A stretch of 64,000 nt of DNA, from NCBI RefSeq assembly GCF_027627475.1, contig NZ_CP115484.1, positions 4,134,501 to 4,198,500 of the forward strand, in the 5' to 3' direction. Below are positions 53,516-62,582 of this stretch, piece by piece; the first letter of the stretch is position 1, and each line of letters begins with the position of its first letter. Both the position numbers and the translations under genes were made by a program. The notes below the pieces were generated by a model that saw only the letters and a program-made list of their open reading frames with translations, had not been told where the DNA came from and ran no database searches. This DNA is from Paenibacillus sp. SYP-B4298 (GTDB taxonomy: Bacteria; Bacillota; Bacilli; Paenibacillales; Paenibacillaceae).

Positions 53516-54433
53516 GTGGGGAATGACACCATCGTATCCACCGCCCGGTTGACCAAAGCAGCGACAGGCGGCTATCGGGTGCGCGACCTGAATCTGCGGG
53601 TTGGAGAAGGAGAAATATACGGGTTTCTGGGACCCAATGGAGCTGGCAAATCGACCACGCTCAAAATGCTGCTCGGCCTCGCCAAGCCCACCAGCGGCCA
53701 GATTACAATCTTTGGCCAGGAGCTGGCGAATCATCGCCAACCGATTCTGAGCCGCATTGGTTCTCTGATCGAGTCGCCCTCCTACTACGGACATTTGACC
53801 GGACTGGAAAATATGCGGGTGATGCAGCGGCTGCGCGGAGTAGCTGCCAAGCAGATCAGCGAAGCGCTGCGCACCGTTCGCCTGGAGCAGCATCAGCACA
53901 AGCGGGTTGACCATTATTCGCTCGGCATGAAGCAGCGGCTCGGTATCGCCATGGCACTGCTTGCCTCGCCGAAGCTGCTGATCCTCGATGAACCGACGAA
54001 CGGGCTCGACCCCGCAGGAATCGGAGAGATTCGGGAGCTGATCAAGTCGCTCCCTGGTCGCTATGGCATGACCGTGCTCCTATCGAGCCATCTGCTATCG
54101 GAGATCGAACAGATCGCTACCTCTGTCGGCATTATTCACCATGGGGAGCTGTTATTTCAGGGCAGCATGGAGGAGCTGCGCGCGATGGGCCAGCCCCAGC
54201 TCTCGATCAAGACAGAGCATCTGAATGCTGCCTACCGATTGCTCCAATCCAAGGGGATATTCCCGGAGATACGGAACGGACGCTTGTACATCAAGCTGCT
54301 CGCCGACGATCTGGCTGCCGGGCTGAACCGGATGCTCGTAGAGAACGGCTTCCCTGTCATCCGCCTGGAGGAGCATGGGCGTAGCCTGGAGGAGCTGTTC
54401 CTTGAGCTGACCGGAGGGGAGCGCTCATTATGA
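53516..54433 (+). CDS. ABC transporter ATP-binding protein (BcrA / lantibiotic-immunity type)
   Basis: A 305-residue ATPase from a GTG start ten bases after AAAGGAG. Walker A GPNGAGKST, signature YSLGMKQRLGIAMAL, Walker B LLILDEPTNGLDP and the H-loop LLSSHLLSEIEQ are intact. A C-terminal tail of ~90 residues is typical for the BcrA/SpaF class that expels peptide antibiotics from the membrane. It is coupled (ATGA) to the first permease gene. Confidence 0.94.
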   Translation: MGNDTIVSTARLTKAATGGYRVRDLNLRVGEGEIYGFLGPNGAGKSTTLKMLLGLAKPTSGQITIFGQELANHRQPILSRIGSLIESPSYYGHLTGLENMRVMQRLRGVAAKQISEALRTVRLEQHQHKRVDHYSLGMKQRLGIAMALLASPKLLILDEPTNGLDPAGIGEIRELIKSLPGRYGMTVLLSSHLLSEIEQIATSVGIIHHGELLFQGSMEELRAMGQPQLSIKTEHLNAAYRLLQSKGIFPEIRNGRLYIKLLADDLAAGLNRMLVENGFPVIRLEEHGRSLEELFLELTGGERSL

Positions 54434-55182
54434 TAAAGCTGTTGGGGCTCGAGGCCTATAAGCTTCGCCGCAAGCGAATCCTGCTGATGCTGCTCCTGTT
54501 CATGGGGGCAGAGCTGGCCTGGATGTTTCTCTCCATGAGCATCTACATGACGCGCCATGGCGACAGCGCACCCTGGGAGAATCTACTCGTCCTGGCCGCC
54601 TCCCTGAACGGGCTGTTCCTGCCTATTCTGTGCGCTGTCGTCGTCTCTCGTCTGTGCGATATGGAGCATAAGGGGAATACATGGAGCCTTCTCGCTGCGG
54701 CCTCCGTCAAGAGCAGCTCCCTCTATCTGGCCAAATTCATCTGCGCCAATCTTCTCCTGCTGCTCTATACGGTGCTGCAGGCGGCAGCACTTGCTGTCTT
54801 CGGCATCGTGAGCCGGCTAGATGGACCGCCGCCCGTCGCGCTGCTAGCTGCTCTGGTCGGGGGCACGGCTCTCACCCAGCTTGCAGTCACAGCGGCCCAG
54901 CTATGGCTCTCTACCCGGCTGCCCAATCAGTCGTTCGCCTTATGCTTAGGCATGCTGGGCGGCTTTGCCGGCATGACAGCCGGCTTCTTCCCGGCAGCCA
55001 TTCGCCGCATTCTACCTTGGGCCTACTATACCGAGCTGTCGCCAATCAAGACGGTGTATGACAGCGGCAGCGTTATCTATGAGCTGCAGACTGCCGGGGT
55101 CGCGTTGCCCGCAGTTGTACTGCTGATGGCGATCATTATCTATCTAGCCGGGAGCCGCCACGCTTCCCGCCAGGAATATTAA
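54430..55182 (+). CDS. ABC-2-type permease (BcrB / LanE-like)
   Basis: A 250-residue membrane protein with about six helices. The start IKLLGLEAYKLRRKRILLMLLLFMGAELAWMFLS is typical for lantibiotic-immunity permeases, as are the central helices and YTELSPIKTVYDSG near the end. It overlaps the ATPase gene by four bases and is followed 13 bases later by a second permease. Confidence 0.9.
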   Translation: MIKLLGLEAYKLRRKRILLMLLLFMGAELAWMFLSMSIYMTRHGDSAPWENLLVLAASLNGLFLPILCAVVVSRLCDMEHKGNTWSLLAAASVKSSSLYLAKFICANLLLLLYTVLQAAALAVFGIVSRLDGPPPVALLAALVGGTALTQLAVTAAQLWLSTRLPNQSFALCLGMLGGFAGMTAGFFPAAIRRILPWAYYTELSPIKTVYDSGSVIYELQTAGVALPAVVLLMAIIIYLAGSRHASRQEY

Positions 55183-55195
55183 GGAGGGAATCCAC

Positions 55196-55924
55196 TTGCT
55201 CCTATCATGTATTGCCGCCGAATGGCTGAAGCTGCGCCGCTCCGGGCTATGGCTGGTGCTGGCAGCCTTGCCGCTGTTCAGCCTGCTGATTGGCTGCGCC
55301 AATTATTATTTTAACCGCACGGTGCTCACTAATGGCTGGTACAGCCTCTGGACGCAGGTCAGCCTGTTCTACGGTGAATTTTTCCTGCCGCTGCTTATTG
55401 CTATCTGCTGCGCCTATCTGTGCAGGCTGGAGCATATGAATCGCAACTGGAATAAGATGCTGACCGTACCCGTGTCGATTGCTGTTCTGTTCATGGCCAA
55501 GCTGGTTGTCATCAGCCTGCTGGCTGCTGCCGTACAAGCGTTCATGGCACTGCTCTATCTTGCAGCGGGCCTGGCCTTCGGCCTTAGCTTGCCCCCGCCG
55601 CCGGAGCTCTTCGGCTGGATCATGCGCGGATGGATGGCGTCGGTCGTCATCGGAGCTGCCCAATTGATGCTCTCGCTGCGTATTCGCAGCTTTGCTGTGC
55701 CGGTGGGCATCGCGCTGTGCGCTGTTCTGGCCGGACTAGGCTTCTACATCGCCAAGGTGGGTCTGCTCTTTCCCTATTCGCTCCTGACGATCGGGATGGG
55801 TGTCTTGAATCAGCAAAGCTTGAGCATGGCAGAGCTGAGCGGCTTCACCGTGATGGCCATCCTGTTCACTCTGTTGTTCTCCTTCCTGGCCATACGGCGG
55901 TTGAAACAAACGGACGCGATCTAA
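55196..55924 (+). CDS. ABC-2-type permease (LanG-like)
   Basis: A 242-residue six-helix permease starting at TTG after AAGGAGGG. It begins LSCIAAEWLKLRRSGLWLVLAALPLFSLLIG and has YGEFFLPLLIAICCAYLCRLEHMNRNWNKML, similar to the SpaG/NukG class. With the ATPase and the first permease it forms an FEG-type exporter. No lantibiotic biosynthesis genes are near, so it is probably an immunity or detoxification system. Confidence 0.9.
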   Translation: MLLSCIAAEWLKLRRSGLWLVLAALPLFSLLIGCANYYFNRTVLTNGWYSLWTQVSLFYGEFFLPLLIAICCAYLCRLEHMNRNWNKMLTVPVSIAVLFMAKLVVISLLAAAVQAFMALLYLAAGLAFGLSLPPPPELFGWIMRGWMASVVIGAAQLMLSLRIRSFAVPVGIALCAVLAGLGFYIAKVGLLFPYSLLTIGMGVLNQQSLSMAELSGFTVMAILFTLLFSFLAIRRLKQTDAI

Positions 55925-56133
55925 CACTAATCGACAGCCGGCATGGCTCTTGGGTTCATAGTCAAAGGTCGATCTATCCATCTTATTGTCGAAGAAGTGA
56001 ATGGAAGCTGGGACATATGCGACTTTAGTTCCATTTGTTGTTTACGTATATGTATATATATGGTATCTTTATCGTGTGTTTGCGTCCCGATCTATACTAT
56101 ACATTAAAGCCGACATTTGGAAGGATGATCACC

Positions 56134-57600
56134 ATGAATCATGCTGGAACGCTGTTCCGTCGCAATCGCTTGCTTGTCATTATAATCTGGGGGATGCTGC
56201 TGCTCGGTATCGGCGTAGGCTTTATGACCGGCGCTGAAACCGATGCCATTATTATTCTTGCCCTCGTCGGCTTGTTTTGCTGTGCCGGCCCGACCTTTAT
56301 GATGTACCGCCGTTCTCTGGAAGGGTATGTCATGTATTTTATACCGATTGTCATTACCGTCCTGACGGTGCTATTGATCGTCACGGCGCCGATCATTACG
56401 ACCTACTTTCTCGTATTTGTCAATCTGGCCATTATGACGCTCTATCATCATTATAGGGCACAATTGTTCGCGACCTTGATTGGTACTGCATTGACGTTGT
56501 ATTTATTTGTCAGTCCCTATAACGAGGCGGTCTTTGGCAACAACAGTCCGATTACCATTATGCTGTACTTGATGATGATCGCTGCGCCGCTGCTCACCGC
56601 CTCCAGATTCAGCCAGCATCTGCAGATGGAGGCTGCCCAGGAGCAGGCCAAGGCGATCAGCGAGAATAGCCGCGCCCAGGACATCATCAGCCGGATTACA
56701 CAATCGCTCCGCTCACTGAATGATTTCAGCAGCCGCCTCAAGGCCAATGTGACCTCTACCAGCGCTATATCTCAAGAGGTTACTGCTGCTTTCGAGGAGA
56801 TCTCGACAAGCATCGAGACCCAGACGGACAGCATCTCGGATATTGGCGGGTCGATTCAGGTCGTCGAGCAGGCCGTCCATCATCTGGCTACCCGCTCGAC
56901 AGAGATGAGAGACTTAGCTGACAACGCTGTTCTTCTGACGGGTAGCGGCAATCGCGAGGTGGAGGAACTCACCGCCAAGATGAATTCCGCTCAGCTTATG
57001 ATTGAGCAATCTGCAGAGCTGATGAAGCAACTAAACGAGGAGAATCAGCACATACGCGACATTGTGATTGCCATTCAGGAAATTACAGCACAGACACAGT
57101 TGCTTGCGCTGAATGCTGCCATCGAAGCGGCTCGCGCAGGCGAGCAGGGGGCCGGGTTCGCTGTCGTATCGGGCGAAATCCGCAAGCTGGCAGATTCCTC
57201 TCAGAAGTCAACCGAGCAAATTACCCGTATATTGGAGAGCATCCGCATGAAGACCGATCTGGCTGCCGAGCAGGTCATCCAGGGGCGAGGAACGATTCTG
57301 GAGAGCCGCGATGCGGCGCAGAAGGTGACGGTTGCTATGCAGACCTTATCCGGCAATGCCAGCCAGATGGACGCGCAGTCTATTCAAGTCGAGACCGCGG
57401 CCAATGATCTTCAGCACCAATATGTGCGAATTTCTGAGGAGATGCAGTCGCTTTCCTTACGAACAGAACAAAACATGGCAGCCGTCGAGGAGATGGTCGC
57501 CAGCATGACGACCCAGGATGAGCGGATCAATGAGATCAAGGACAGCTTCCTGGAGCTGGACAAGCTGGCAACAGACCTGAATCTCATGACAGAGAAATAG
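56134..57600 (+). CDS. methyl-accepting chemotaxis protein with multi-helix membrane sensor
   Basis: A 488-residue chemoreceptor. I start at the ATG at 56134 after GGAAGGA; upstream in-frame codons lack a site. About six N-terminal helices (to ~residue 170) replace the usual periplasmic domain. There is no clear HAMP. The signalling tip reads [48 protein letters not shown]. Such receptors sense membrane or intracellular cues. No chemotaxis genes lie beside it. Confidence 0.92.
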   Translation: MNHAGTLFRRNRLLVIIIWGMLLLGIGVGFMTGAETDAIIILALVGLFCCAGPTFMMYRRSLEGYVMYFIPIVITVLTVLLIVTAPIITTYFLVFVNLAIMTLYHHYRAQLFATLIGTALTLYLFVSPYNEAVFGNNSPITIMLYLMMIAAPLLTASRFSQHLQMEAAQEQAKAISENSRAQDIISRITQSLRSLNDFSSRLKANVTSTSAISQEVTAAFEEISTSIETQTDSISDIGGSIQVVEQAVHHLATRSTEMRDLADNAVLLTGSGNREVEELTAKMNSAQLMIEQSAELMKQLNEENQHIRDIVIAIQEITAQTQLLALNAAIEAARAGEQGAGFAVVSGEIRKLADSSQKSTEQITRILESIRMKTDLAAEQVIQGRGTILESRDAAQKVTVAMQTLSGNASQMDAQSIQVETAANDLQHQYVRISEEMQSLSLRTEQNMAAVEEMVASMTTQDERINEIKDSFLELDKLATDLNLMTEK

Positions 57601-57681
57601 AGAACGCTAGGGTGTGTCTTACACTCGCCCAGGGGCATCTTTCACCGCCTTTTCGCCCCCTCCTGCACAGAAGCCCAAGCG

Positions 57682-57719
57682 AGCAAGCCCGCCATTCATC
57701 GCGAATAGGCGGGCTTGCT
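57682..57719. terminator. bidirectional hairpin between convergent genes
   Basis: AGCAAGCCCGCC pairs perfectly with GGCGGGCTTGCT over a 14-base loop between the chemoreceptor and cupin genes. There is no T-tract, so termination efficiency is uncertain. Confidence 0.55.
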
Positions 57720-57811
57720 GTGTGGCCGCACGCCGTCACGCAGCACAGCACCGCGCACTGGAGCTTGCGTGGTGCTCTGTTGTTCGGACGGAGCTATGGG
57801 TATGCCGATGC

Positions 57812-58684
57812 TTAGAAGCCGGGATAAAATGGCGAGGGTGCGTGGTGAGAATAACCTGCCGTCGACTCTCCTGTTGGAGACGGGCCGGAGCCATAGGCAT
57901 AGGGCGAACCGGCCTGCAATGGCTGTCCGTTCCCATAGCCGGCGCCCGGTATTGCCCCCTGGCCTGGTCGTTGCACCGGATACGGGTAACCATGCGGGAT
58001 ATAACCAGCTTGCGCCATCGTCTGCTGCGGTTGAATGCCTGGAGGGTATACGCCTCCTACATAGCCTGCCTGGGCATAGTCCCATCCGTAAGGCTCTCGC
58101 GGCATATTCGGCTCCTTGTTGGCCGCCTTATTCGCTGTATTCTCCTCCTTAGCCATTAGCTGGCAGCCTGGAGGCGGCCCCAGCAGCAGCGCTTCCTTGA
58201 TTGGCGCCACCGCCTTCGCATAATCCTCCGCGTCAATGCAATAGGCGCGCTGTGCGACCTCCTTGGGCATAAAGCTCAGGAAATCCGCACCCAGCACCAC
58301 ATCGGGCGTCGGCACATCGAAGATGGTCAGCATATGCGCATCATCCGTATCCGCAATAATCCAGTGAAACCAGCCCTTAGGCAGCAGCGATACTTGACCT
58401 GGCTTCAGCTTATAGACCATCAGCTTCCGCGTGAAGGGATTAAATACCGCGCTGGTTGCCTCGCCACTAATCATGTAGACCATCTCATTCGCATTGGGAT
58501 GCCAATGCGGGACGATCATAATGCCCTTGGACATATGCACATTGAAAAAACCATTGAAGATCGCTGGCAGTTGTGCCGCAAACAATTGGGTCACCACATT
58601 GTTAGGATCTCTCTTGTAGGCAACCTTCTTGGTTGAATCTCCTGCGAGCACCACATTCGGGTCCATCAATACGTCATTGCTCAT
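57812..58684 (-). CDS. cupin-domain protein with Gly/Tyr/Pro-rich tail
   Basis: A 290-residue protein. Residues ~1-180 form a cupin: motif 1 IVPHWHPNANEMVYMISGEATSAV carries the His-X-His and Glu metal ligands, motif 2 is PKGWFHWIIADTDDAHML. This is close to the oxalate-decarboxylase/germin-like monocupins. From ~185 on, the sequence becomes a low-complexity tail (GYVGGVYPPGIQPQQ; GYIPHGYPYPVQRPGQG; AYGSGPSP) like those of spore coat or exosporium proteins. AAGGAGGAG precedes the ATG. A coat-associated, metal-binding role is inference. Confidence 0.8.
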   Translation of the reverse strand: MSNDVLMDPNVVLAGDSTKKVAYKRDPNNVVTQLFAAQLPAIFNGFFNVHMSKGIMIVPHWHPNANEMVYMISGEATSAVFNPFTRKLMVYKLKPGQVSLLPKGWFHWIIADTDDAHMLTIFDVPTPDVVLGADFLSFMPKEVAQRAYCIDAEDYAKAVAPIKEALLLGPPPGCQLMAKEENTANKAANKEPNMPREPYGWDYAQAGYVGGVYPPGIQPQQTMAQAGYIPHGYPYPVQRPGQGAIPGAGYGNGQPLQAGSPYAYGSGPSPTGESTAGYSHHAPSPFYPGF

Positions 58685-58835
58685 TGCACTTCTCCTCCTT
58701 ACAGCCGGGTCATTAGTCTATCCACTGTATGCAAGAAGTGGGCAAATGACACTATTCCCGAGTAAAGTCCCATTCCATAGCGAAGCACAACATGATCCAT
58801 TGCCGCCACAGCCTTGACAAACGTATCGACACATG

Positions 58836-58861
58836 CAAAAGGACGCCTGATATGGCGTCCT
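58836..58861 (-). terminator. intrinsic terminator of the dehydrogenase gene
   Basis: On the minus strand AGGACGCC, a 6-base loop, GGCGTCCT, then TTTTGC. About 43 bases beyond the stop. Confidence 0.75.
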
Positions 58862-58904
58862 CATCCTTGCTTCCGTTTGTTATCCTAAATTCATGTACGT
58901 GAAC

Positions 58905-59951
58905 CTAAGCCTCGACAAGAATCTTAACCTGATTCTTCTCCTTCAGCAGCGCCTCGAAGCCCTGCTCCACAACATCCTCCAGCCTGATCCGCTTCGTCAC
59001 CAGCTTGTCTGCGGCAAATACACCCTTCTCCATCAGGCTAATCACCGACGGGAATACGTTGCGGTAGCCGATAATGCCGTTAATGGTGCGTTCCTTGGTT
59101 ACGATCAGGTTCGGCTTGATCGATGCTTCCTTCTCAAAGATGCTGACAATCATCATCTCGCCGCCTACCTTGGTCGAGTCGATCGCCTGCTGCAGCACCT
59201 GAGGCACACCTGTCACCTCGTAGGAAACGTCAGTGCCGCCATCCGTTCTGGCCATCAGTTCCTCCACCACATCGACCTGCGAGGGATCAATAATGATCGC
59301 TCCCAGCTCCTCCGCCTTCTGCTTGCGCTCCGGCGACAGCTCGACGGCATAGATGTCCGCAGCCCCCGCTGCCTTCAGCGCCTCGATAACGAGCAGTCCG
59401 ATCGGGCCGGCGCCGAACACGGCCGCCTTGTCGCCCACCTTGAAGCTGCTCTGGCGAACCGCATATAACGCCACAGCAGACGGTTCCACAAGCGCGCCCT
59501 GCTCATAGGACATCGTCGCTGGAATTTTATGAACCATGTGTTCAGCCACGACTGTATATTCGGAGAAGCCGCCGCCACCGCCAGCCAGACCATAGAAGCC
59601 CATCGTGCTGCACAGGTTGTATTTGCCGGAACGACACGCAGCACATGCTCCGCAATTGAAGATCGGCTCAACCACCGCTTTGTCGCCCACCTTGAAGCGG
59701 GTTACACCCTCCCCAATCTCCACAACCTCTCCGGAAAATTCATGCCCCATGACAATCGGCGCCTGCTCGCCCGTAATGGGGTGCGGCGCTTCGCCAGGGA
59801 TAAAGATGGGCCCTGCTGTATATTCATGAAGATCGCTGCCGCAGATGCCGCACCACTTGACTTTTAGCTTCACTGTGCCCGGTTTAACCGCTGGCTCCTC
59901 GATGTCATCCAGTCTCAAGTCCTTCACACCATGCCATCTCAACGCTTTCAA
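58905..59951 (-). CDS. zinc-dependent 2,3-butanediol/sorbitol-type dehydrogenase
   Basis: A 348-residue medium-chain dehydrogenase. Catalytic zinc ligands: C of WCGICGSDLHEY, HE of MGHEFSGEVVEIG; the structural zinc site is CGACAACRSGKYNLC; the NAD site is AAVFGAGPIGLLVIEALKAAG. It matches (R,R)-butanediol dehydrogenase (BdhA/YdjL). I favour the TTG at 59951, nine bases after GGGAG and aligning with the family start (MKAVRWHG-like); the ATG three codons upstream abuts the ribosome-binding site. It is divergent from a LacI regulator with an operator on its promoter, so it is probably repressed until a sugar or acetoin-related signal appears. Confidence 0.9.
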   Translation of the reverse strand: MKALRWHGVKDLRLDDIEEPAVKPGTVKLKVKWCGICGSDLHEYTAGPIFIPGEAPHPITGEQAPIVMGHEFSGEVVEIGEGVTRFKVGDKAVVEPIFNCGACAACRSGKYNLCSTMGFYGLAGGGGGFSEYTVVAEHMVHKIPATMSYEQGALVEPSAVALYAVRQSSFKVGDKAAVFGAGPIGLLVIEALKAAGAADIYAVELSPERKQKAEELGAIIIDPSQVDVVEELMARTDGGTDVSYEVTGVPQVLQQAIDSTKVGGEMMIVSIFEKEASIKPNLIVTKERTINGIIGYRNVFPSVISLMEKGVFAADKLVTKRIRLEDVVEQGFEALLKEKNQVKILVEA

Positions 59952-60079
59952 CGTATTCATCTCCCTAATTGTGCCTACCAAGCATATTGTGATAAAATGC
60001 AGAAAATTGCCAAGCCCAAGCGGCTGCCGCCGTCTTGAGGCGGGGCAACCGGATTTCGCATGATTTTCATCGATTAACA

Positions 60080-60091
60080 GGAAACGTTTCC
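60080..60091. promoter_or_regulatory. LacI-type operator 1 over the dehydrogenase promoter
   Basis: GGAAACGTTTCC, a perfect palindrome with the central CG of LacI/GalR operators. It lies about 8-19 bases downstream of the dehydrogenase -10, where a bound repressor would block initiation. Confidence 0.75.
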
Positions 60092-60098
60092 GAATAAA

Positions 60099-60128
60099 AG
60101 TATGACACATTATCGACTTATTTGTCAA
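60099..60128 (-). promoter_or_regulatory. promoter of the dehydrogenase gene
   Basis: On the minus strand TTGACA (60128-60123) with TCATAC at 17 bp or CATACT at 18 bp spacing, immediately followed by operator 1. Confidence 0.65.
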
Positions 60129-60152
60129 ATTGTCATAATTATCTGTTCATAT

Positions 60153-60166
60153 CGGAAACATTTCCG
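60153..60166. promoter_or_regulatory. LacI-type operator 2 in the regulator's leader
   Basis: CGGAAACATTTCCG, the same half-site as operator 1 with a central CA in place of CG. Its centre is 74 bp from that of operator 1, about seven helical turns, and it lies 26 bases before the regulator start, suggesting autoregulation. Confidence 0.7.
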
Positions 60167-60191
60167 TTCCGCAGAGAGGATGTCACAGAAC

Positions 60192-61205
60192 ATGACGGAG
60201 CACAAGAAAATAACCATTGAAGATGTGGCCAGACATGCGGGCGTCGGGATTGCCACTGTATCCCGCGCCATGAATAACTCACCTGGCATCAGTGAACGCA
60301 CCAAGCAAAAAATTATGGATGTAATTGAGGAGCTGGGATTTGTTCCTAACTCCTCTGCTCAAAGTCTCAAGGTAAGACAGACACGCCAGATCGCGCTGGC
60401 CGTGCCGGATATTCGCAATGCCTTCATCCCCGAGATTGCCTGGTCCGTGGAGCAGGTCGCCCGCCAGCATGGCTATCAGGTCGTTCAGATTAACACCTCT
60501 GCCCAAGCAAAGCTGGAGCTAGACAGCATCCGCCATTTGAAAAAGCTGCATGTCGATGGCCTGATCATTTTACCCTTAGCCTATCCCAAGGCTCTCCATG
60601 ACGTGATCGCCAAAAGCAGCCTTCCCATCTCCGTCATTAATTATGGCAAGAGGCTTGATGATGGCATTCAAGCCGATCTGGTTAGCCTCGCTACCCAAGA
60701 AGGCATGCTCGTGATGGAGCATCTGATCCGCATCGGCCGGACGCGCATCGCTTATGCAGGCGCTGCGAAGGATGTGATTGAGGAGCGCTACTTCGCCTAC
60801 GAACGGTCGGTTGATCATGTGGACCCTGCGCTCGTCTTCTTCGGCGAGGACTTCTCGATTCAGACCGGCAAGCAGGCCGCCAACTACTTCTGCGGCCTGG
60901 AGCATATGCCGGACGCCATCTACGCGGGCAATGATATGATCGCGATCGGCTTAGTGAATCAGTTGACCGCTCTTGGCATCCGCATACCTGAACAGATCGC
61001 CGTAGTCGGGATTGACGACATCTTGTGGTGCACCATTACCGCGCCTAAGATCAGTTCGGTCAGCATCATGGGTACCGAGGTAGCTCGCGCAGCGACCGAG
61101 CTGCTGCTCAAGCGGATCAAGGAACGCACGAGGGGCTCATACGAGCGAGTCAAATTCCAGCCGCGGCTGATCGTGCGCGAATCCAGCGTTGCTATGGAAC
61201 GTTAG
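60192..61205 (+). CDS. LacI-family transcriptional regulator
   Basis: A 337-residue repressor. The helix-turn-helix ITIEDVARHAGVGIATVSRAMNNSPGISERTKQKI is at the N-terminus, followed by the hinge (NSSAQSLKVRQTRQIALAVPDI) and a periplasmic-binding-type ligand domain ending in PRLIVRESS. The ATG at 60192 has AGAGAGGA 11 bases upstream; an ATG four codons earlier is too close to it. It should bind the two GGAAAC-type palindromes and control the divergent dehydrogenase and itself. The effector is unknown. Confidence 0.94.
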   Translation: MTEHKKITIEDVARHAGVGIATVSRAMNNSPGISERTKQKIMDVIEELGFVPNSSAQSLKVRQTRQIALAVPDIRNAFIPEIAWSVEQVARQHGYQVVQINTSAQAKLELDSIRHLKKLHVDGLIILPLAYPKALHDVIAKSSLPISVINYGKRLDDGIQADLVSLATQEGMLVMEHLIRIGRTRIAYAGAAKDVIEERYFAYERSVDHVDPALVFFGEDFSIQTGKQAANYFCGLEHMPDAIYAGNDMIAIGLVNQLTALGIRIPEQIAVVGIDDILWCTITAPKISSVSIMGTEVARAATELLLKRIKERTRGSYERVKFQPRLIVRESSVAMER

Positions 61206-61324
61206 TCATGCAATAGAACGGTGAATGGTACATTGAACCGCTAGTGTTGCTGATCCGGTACGGGAGTCAGGGTCTCGGCATCCTCTGCTGCCGTCTCGGG
61301 GTGAAGACACGATCCAGCACACAG

Positions 61325-62407
61325 CTATAATCGCACCACTCGACGGTAATGCATATGATCGAGCTTGTCCTCCCATGTCAGCTCCTCCGCATACGGATCG
61401 CGGTAGTAGACTGCAACCGGCAGATAGCCAAGCGCGACTCCAAGCCCGCCGCAGATGCTGCTGCCGCCATCTCCCCCCTTGCAGATGACCACGCCGTCGG
61501 CAGTCGCGGTCAGCTCGGTCTGGTATGGATCGCCCAGAAAATACAGCCCGAATGCGTTCGGCTGCTCCAGATCATACGGGCGGTCTTCCCCTTGCCGACG
61601 CTCCTGCGGATCAGAGAGGTCTGAGGAGCCTGAGCCACCCCCCTGTTCCAGACTCCGACTGTCTTCACTGGACTTCCCCTCATCCACCTGCCGATCCAGC
61701 TCGCCAAAATGCCGCACCTTCATCGAATAATCGAAGCTGTCTCCCCAGGGGAACAGCGTTCGGCAGCCACCCCCATATACATATTCCCACTCCTCCTCCG
61801 TCAGTATGCCGAAGCCTTCTTCCAATTCACTGGCCGCCCACTCCTCATAGCTGTCGCTGCTGTCGAACAACTCTACACGTATACTCTCTCCCGCTCGGAT
61901 CAGGCGAAACGACTGGTACTGCTCATAAGTGCTATACGTTGTCTGCTTGAAGCTCTCCAGCTCCTCGAGCACATCCTCATCCTCCTCCGGGTCCAGCTCC
62001 TCCAGTGTAACCTCGTACCAGCCCGCTGGCCTGGTGCGGCGTTCGATGAGCAGCGGACGAATCTCCGCCTCCCGAACAGGCGACATCTGCTCACGCAGCA
62101 GCTTCGCCAGCTCCTCCGGCACCCTACCAGCCTCCTCCATTCCCTCCTGCATATCCATAAGCGTTACATCATCTGGCCCTGCGCTCCAGTCCGCCCACCC
62201 GAGTGTTACCTGGTCGCCAGGAATGAGGACGAACTCGCAGCCCTTATATTCAAATATTCCCGTCTCCACGATGCGCCCATAACGCTCGAACCGTTCCATC
62301 CGCATGAAGGCGAACCCTGCAGGCAGCCTGTCTTGCAGCGCTCGCAGTGCTTGTTCCTTATCCGTCCATCCTAACCGTTCCCACTCCTGTCGCCCCCACT
62401 GCTCCAT
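61325..62407 (-). CDS. SUMF1/FGE-like domain protein, divergent
   Basis: A 360-residue acidic protein. Stretches recall the formylglycine-generating (FGE/SUMF1) fold: FVLIPGDQVTLGW early, LTEEEWEYVYGGGCRTLFPWGD near residue 200, NAFGLYFLGDPYQTELT and VICKGGDGGSSICGG near the end. It lacks the usual C-terminal cysteine motif of active FGE, carries a ~150-residue N-terminal region in place of the standard start, and has a low-complexity insert (SLEQGGGSGSSDLSDPQERRQ). Probably a binding or structural derivative. Monocistronic. Confidence 0.6.
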   Translation of the reverse strand: MEQWGRQEWERLGWTDKEQALRALQDRLPAGFAFMRMERFERYGRIVETGIFEYKGCEFVLIPGDQVTLGWADWSAGPDDVTLMDMQEGMEEAGRVPEELAKLLREQMSPVREAEIRPLLIERRTRPAGWYEVTLEELDPEEDEDVLEELESFKQTTYSTYEQYQSFRLIRAGESIRVELFDSSDSYEEWAASELEEGFGILTEEEWEYVYGGGCRTLFPWGDSFDYSMKVRHFGELDRQVDEGKSSEDSRSLEQGGGSGSSDLSDPQERRQGEDRPYDLEQPNAFGLYFLGDPYQTELTATADGVVICKGGDGGSSICGGLGVALGYLPVAVYYRDPYAEELTWEDKLDHMHYRRVVRL

Positions 62408-62544
62408 CCGTCTCTACCCCTCTCCAGTTTGCACCAGTGTGTTCGCTTCTTCGCCCGTAATCTGCTTCCCAGCCCTCCACTGTCTGGCGCCTTTCATCCA
62501 GTGTAGCTCCCGGATGCTAACGGCTCAATGAGGCGGGAGTCCTC

Positions 62545-62572
62545 AAAAAGAGCGCCCCTTTAATGAGCGCTC
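62545..62572 (-). terminator. terminator of the type III-B cas operon
   Basis: On the minus strand GAGCG pairs with CGCTC around a loop of purines, followed by TTTTT. It lies just after the cmr6 stop, so cmr6 is the last gene of the operon. Confidence 0.6.
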
Positions 62573-62582
62573 CCTACACAAA

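Noticed and set aside
57614-58159. 181-codon plus-strand frame opposite the cupin gene
   Set aside because: Arg/Ser-rich shadow of the low-complexity minus-strand tail.
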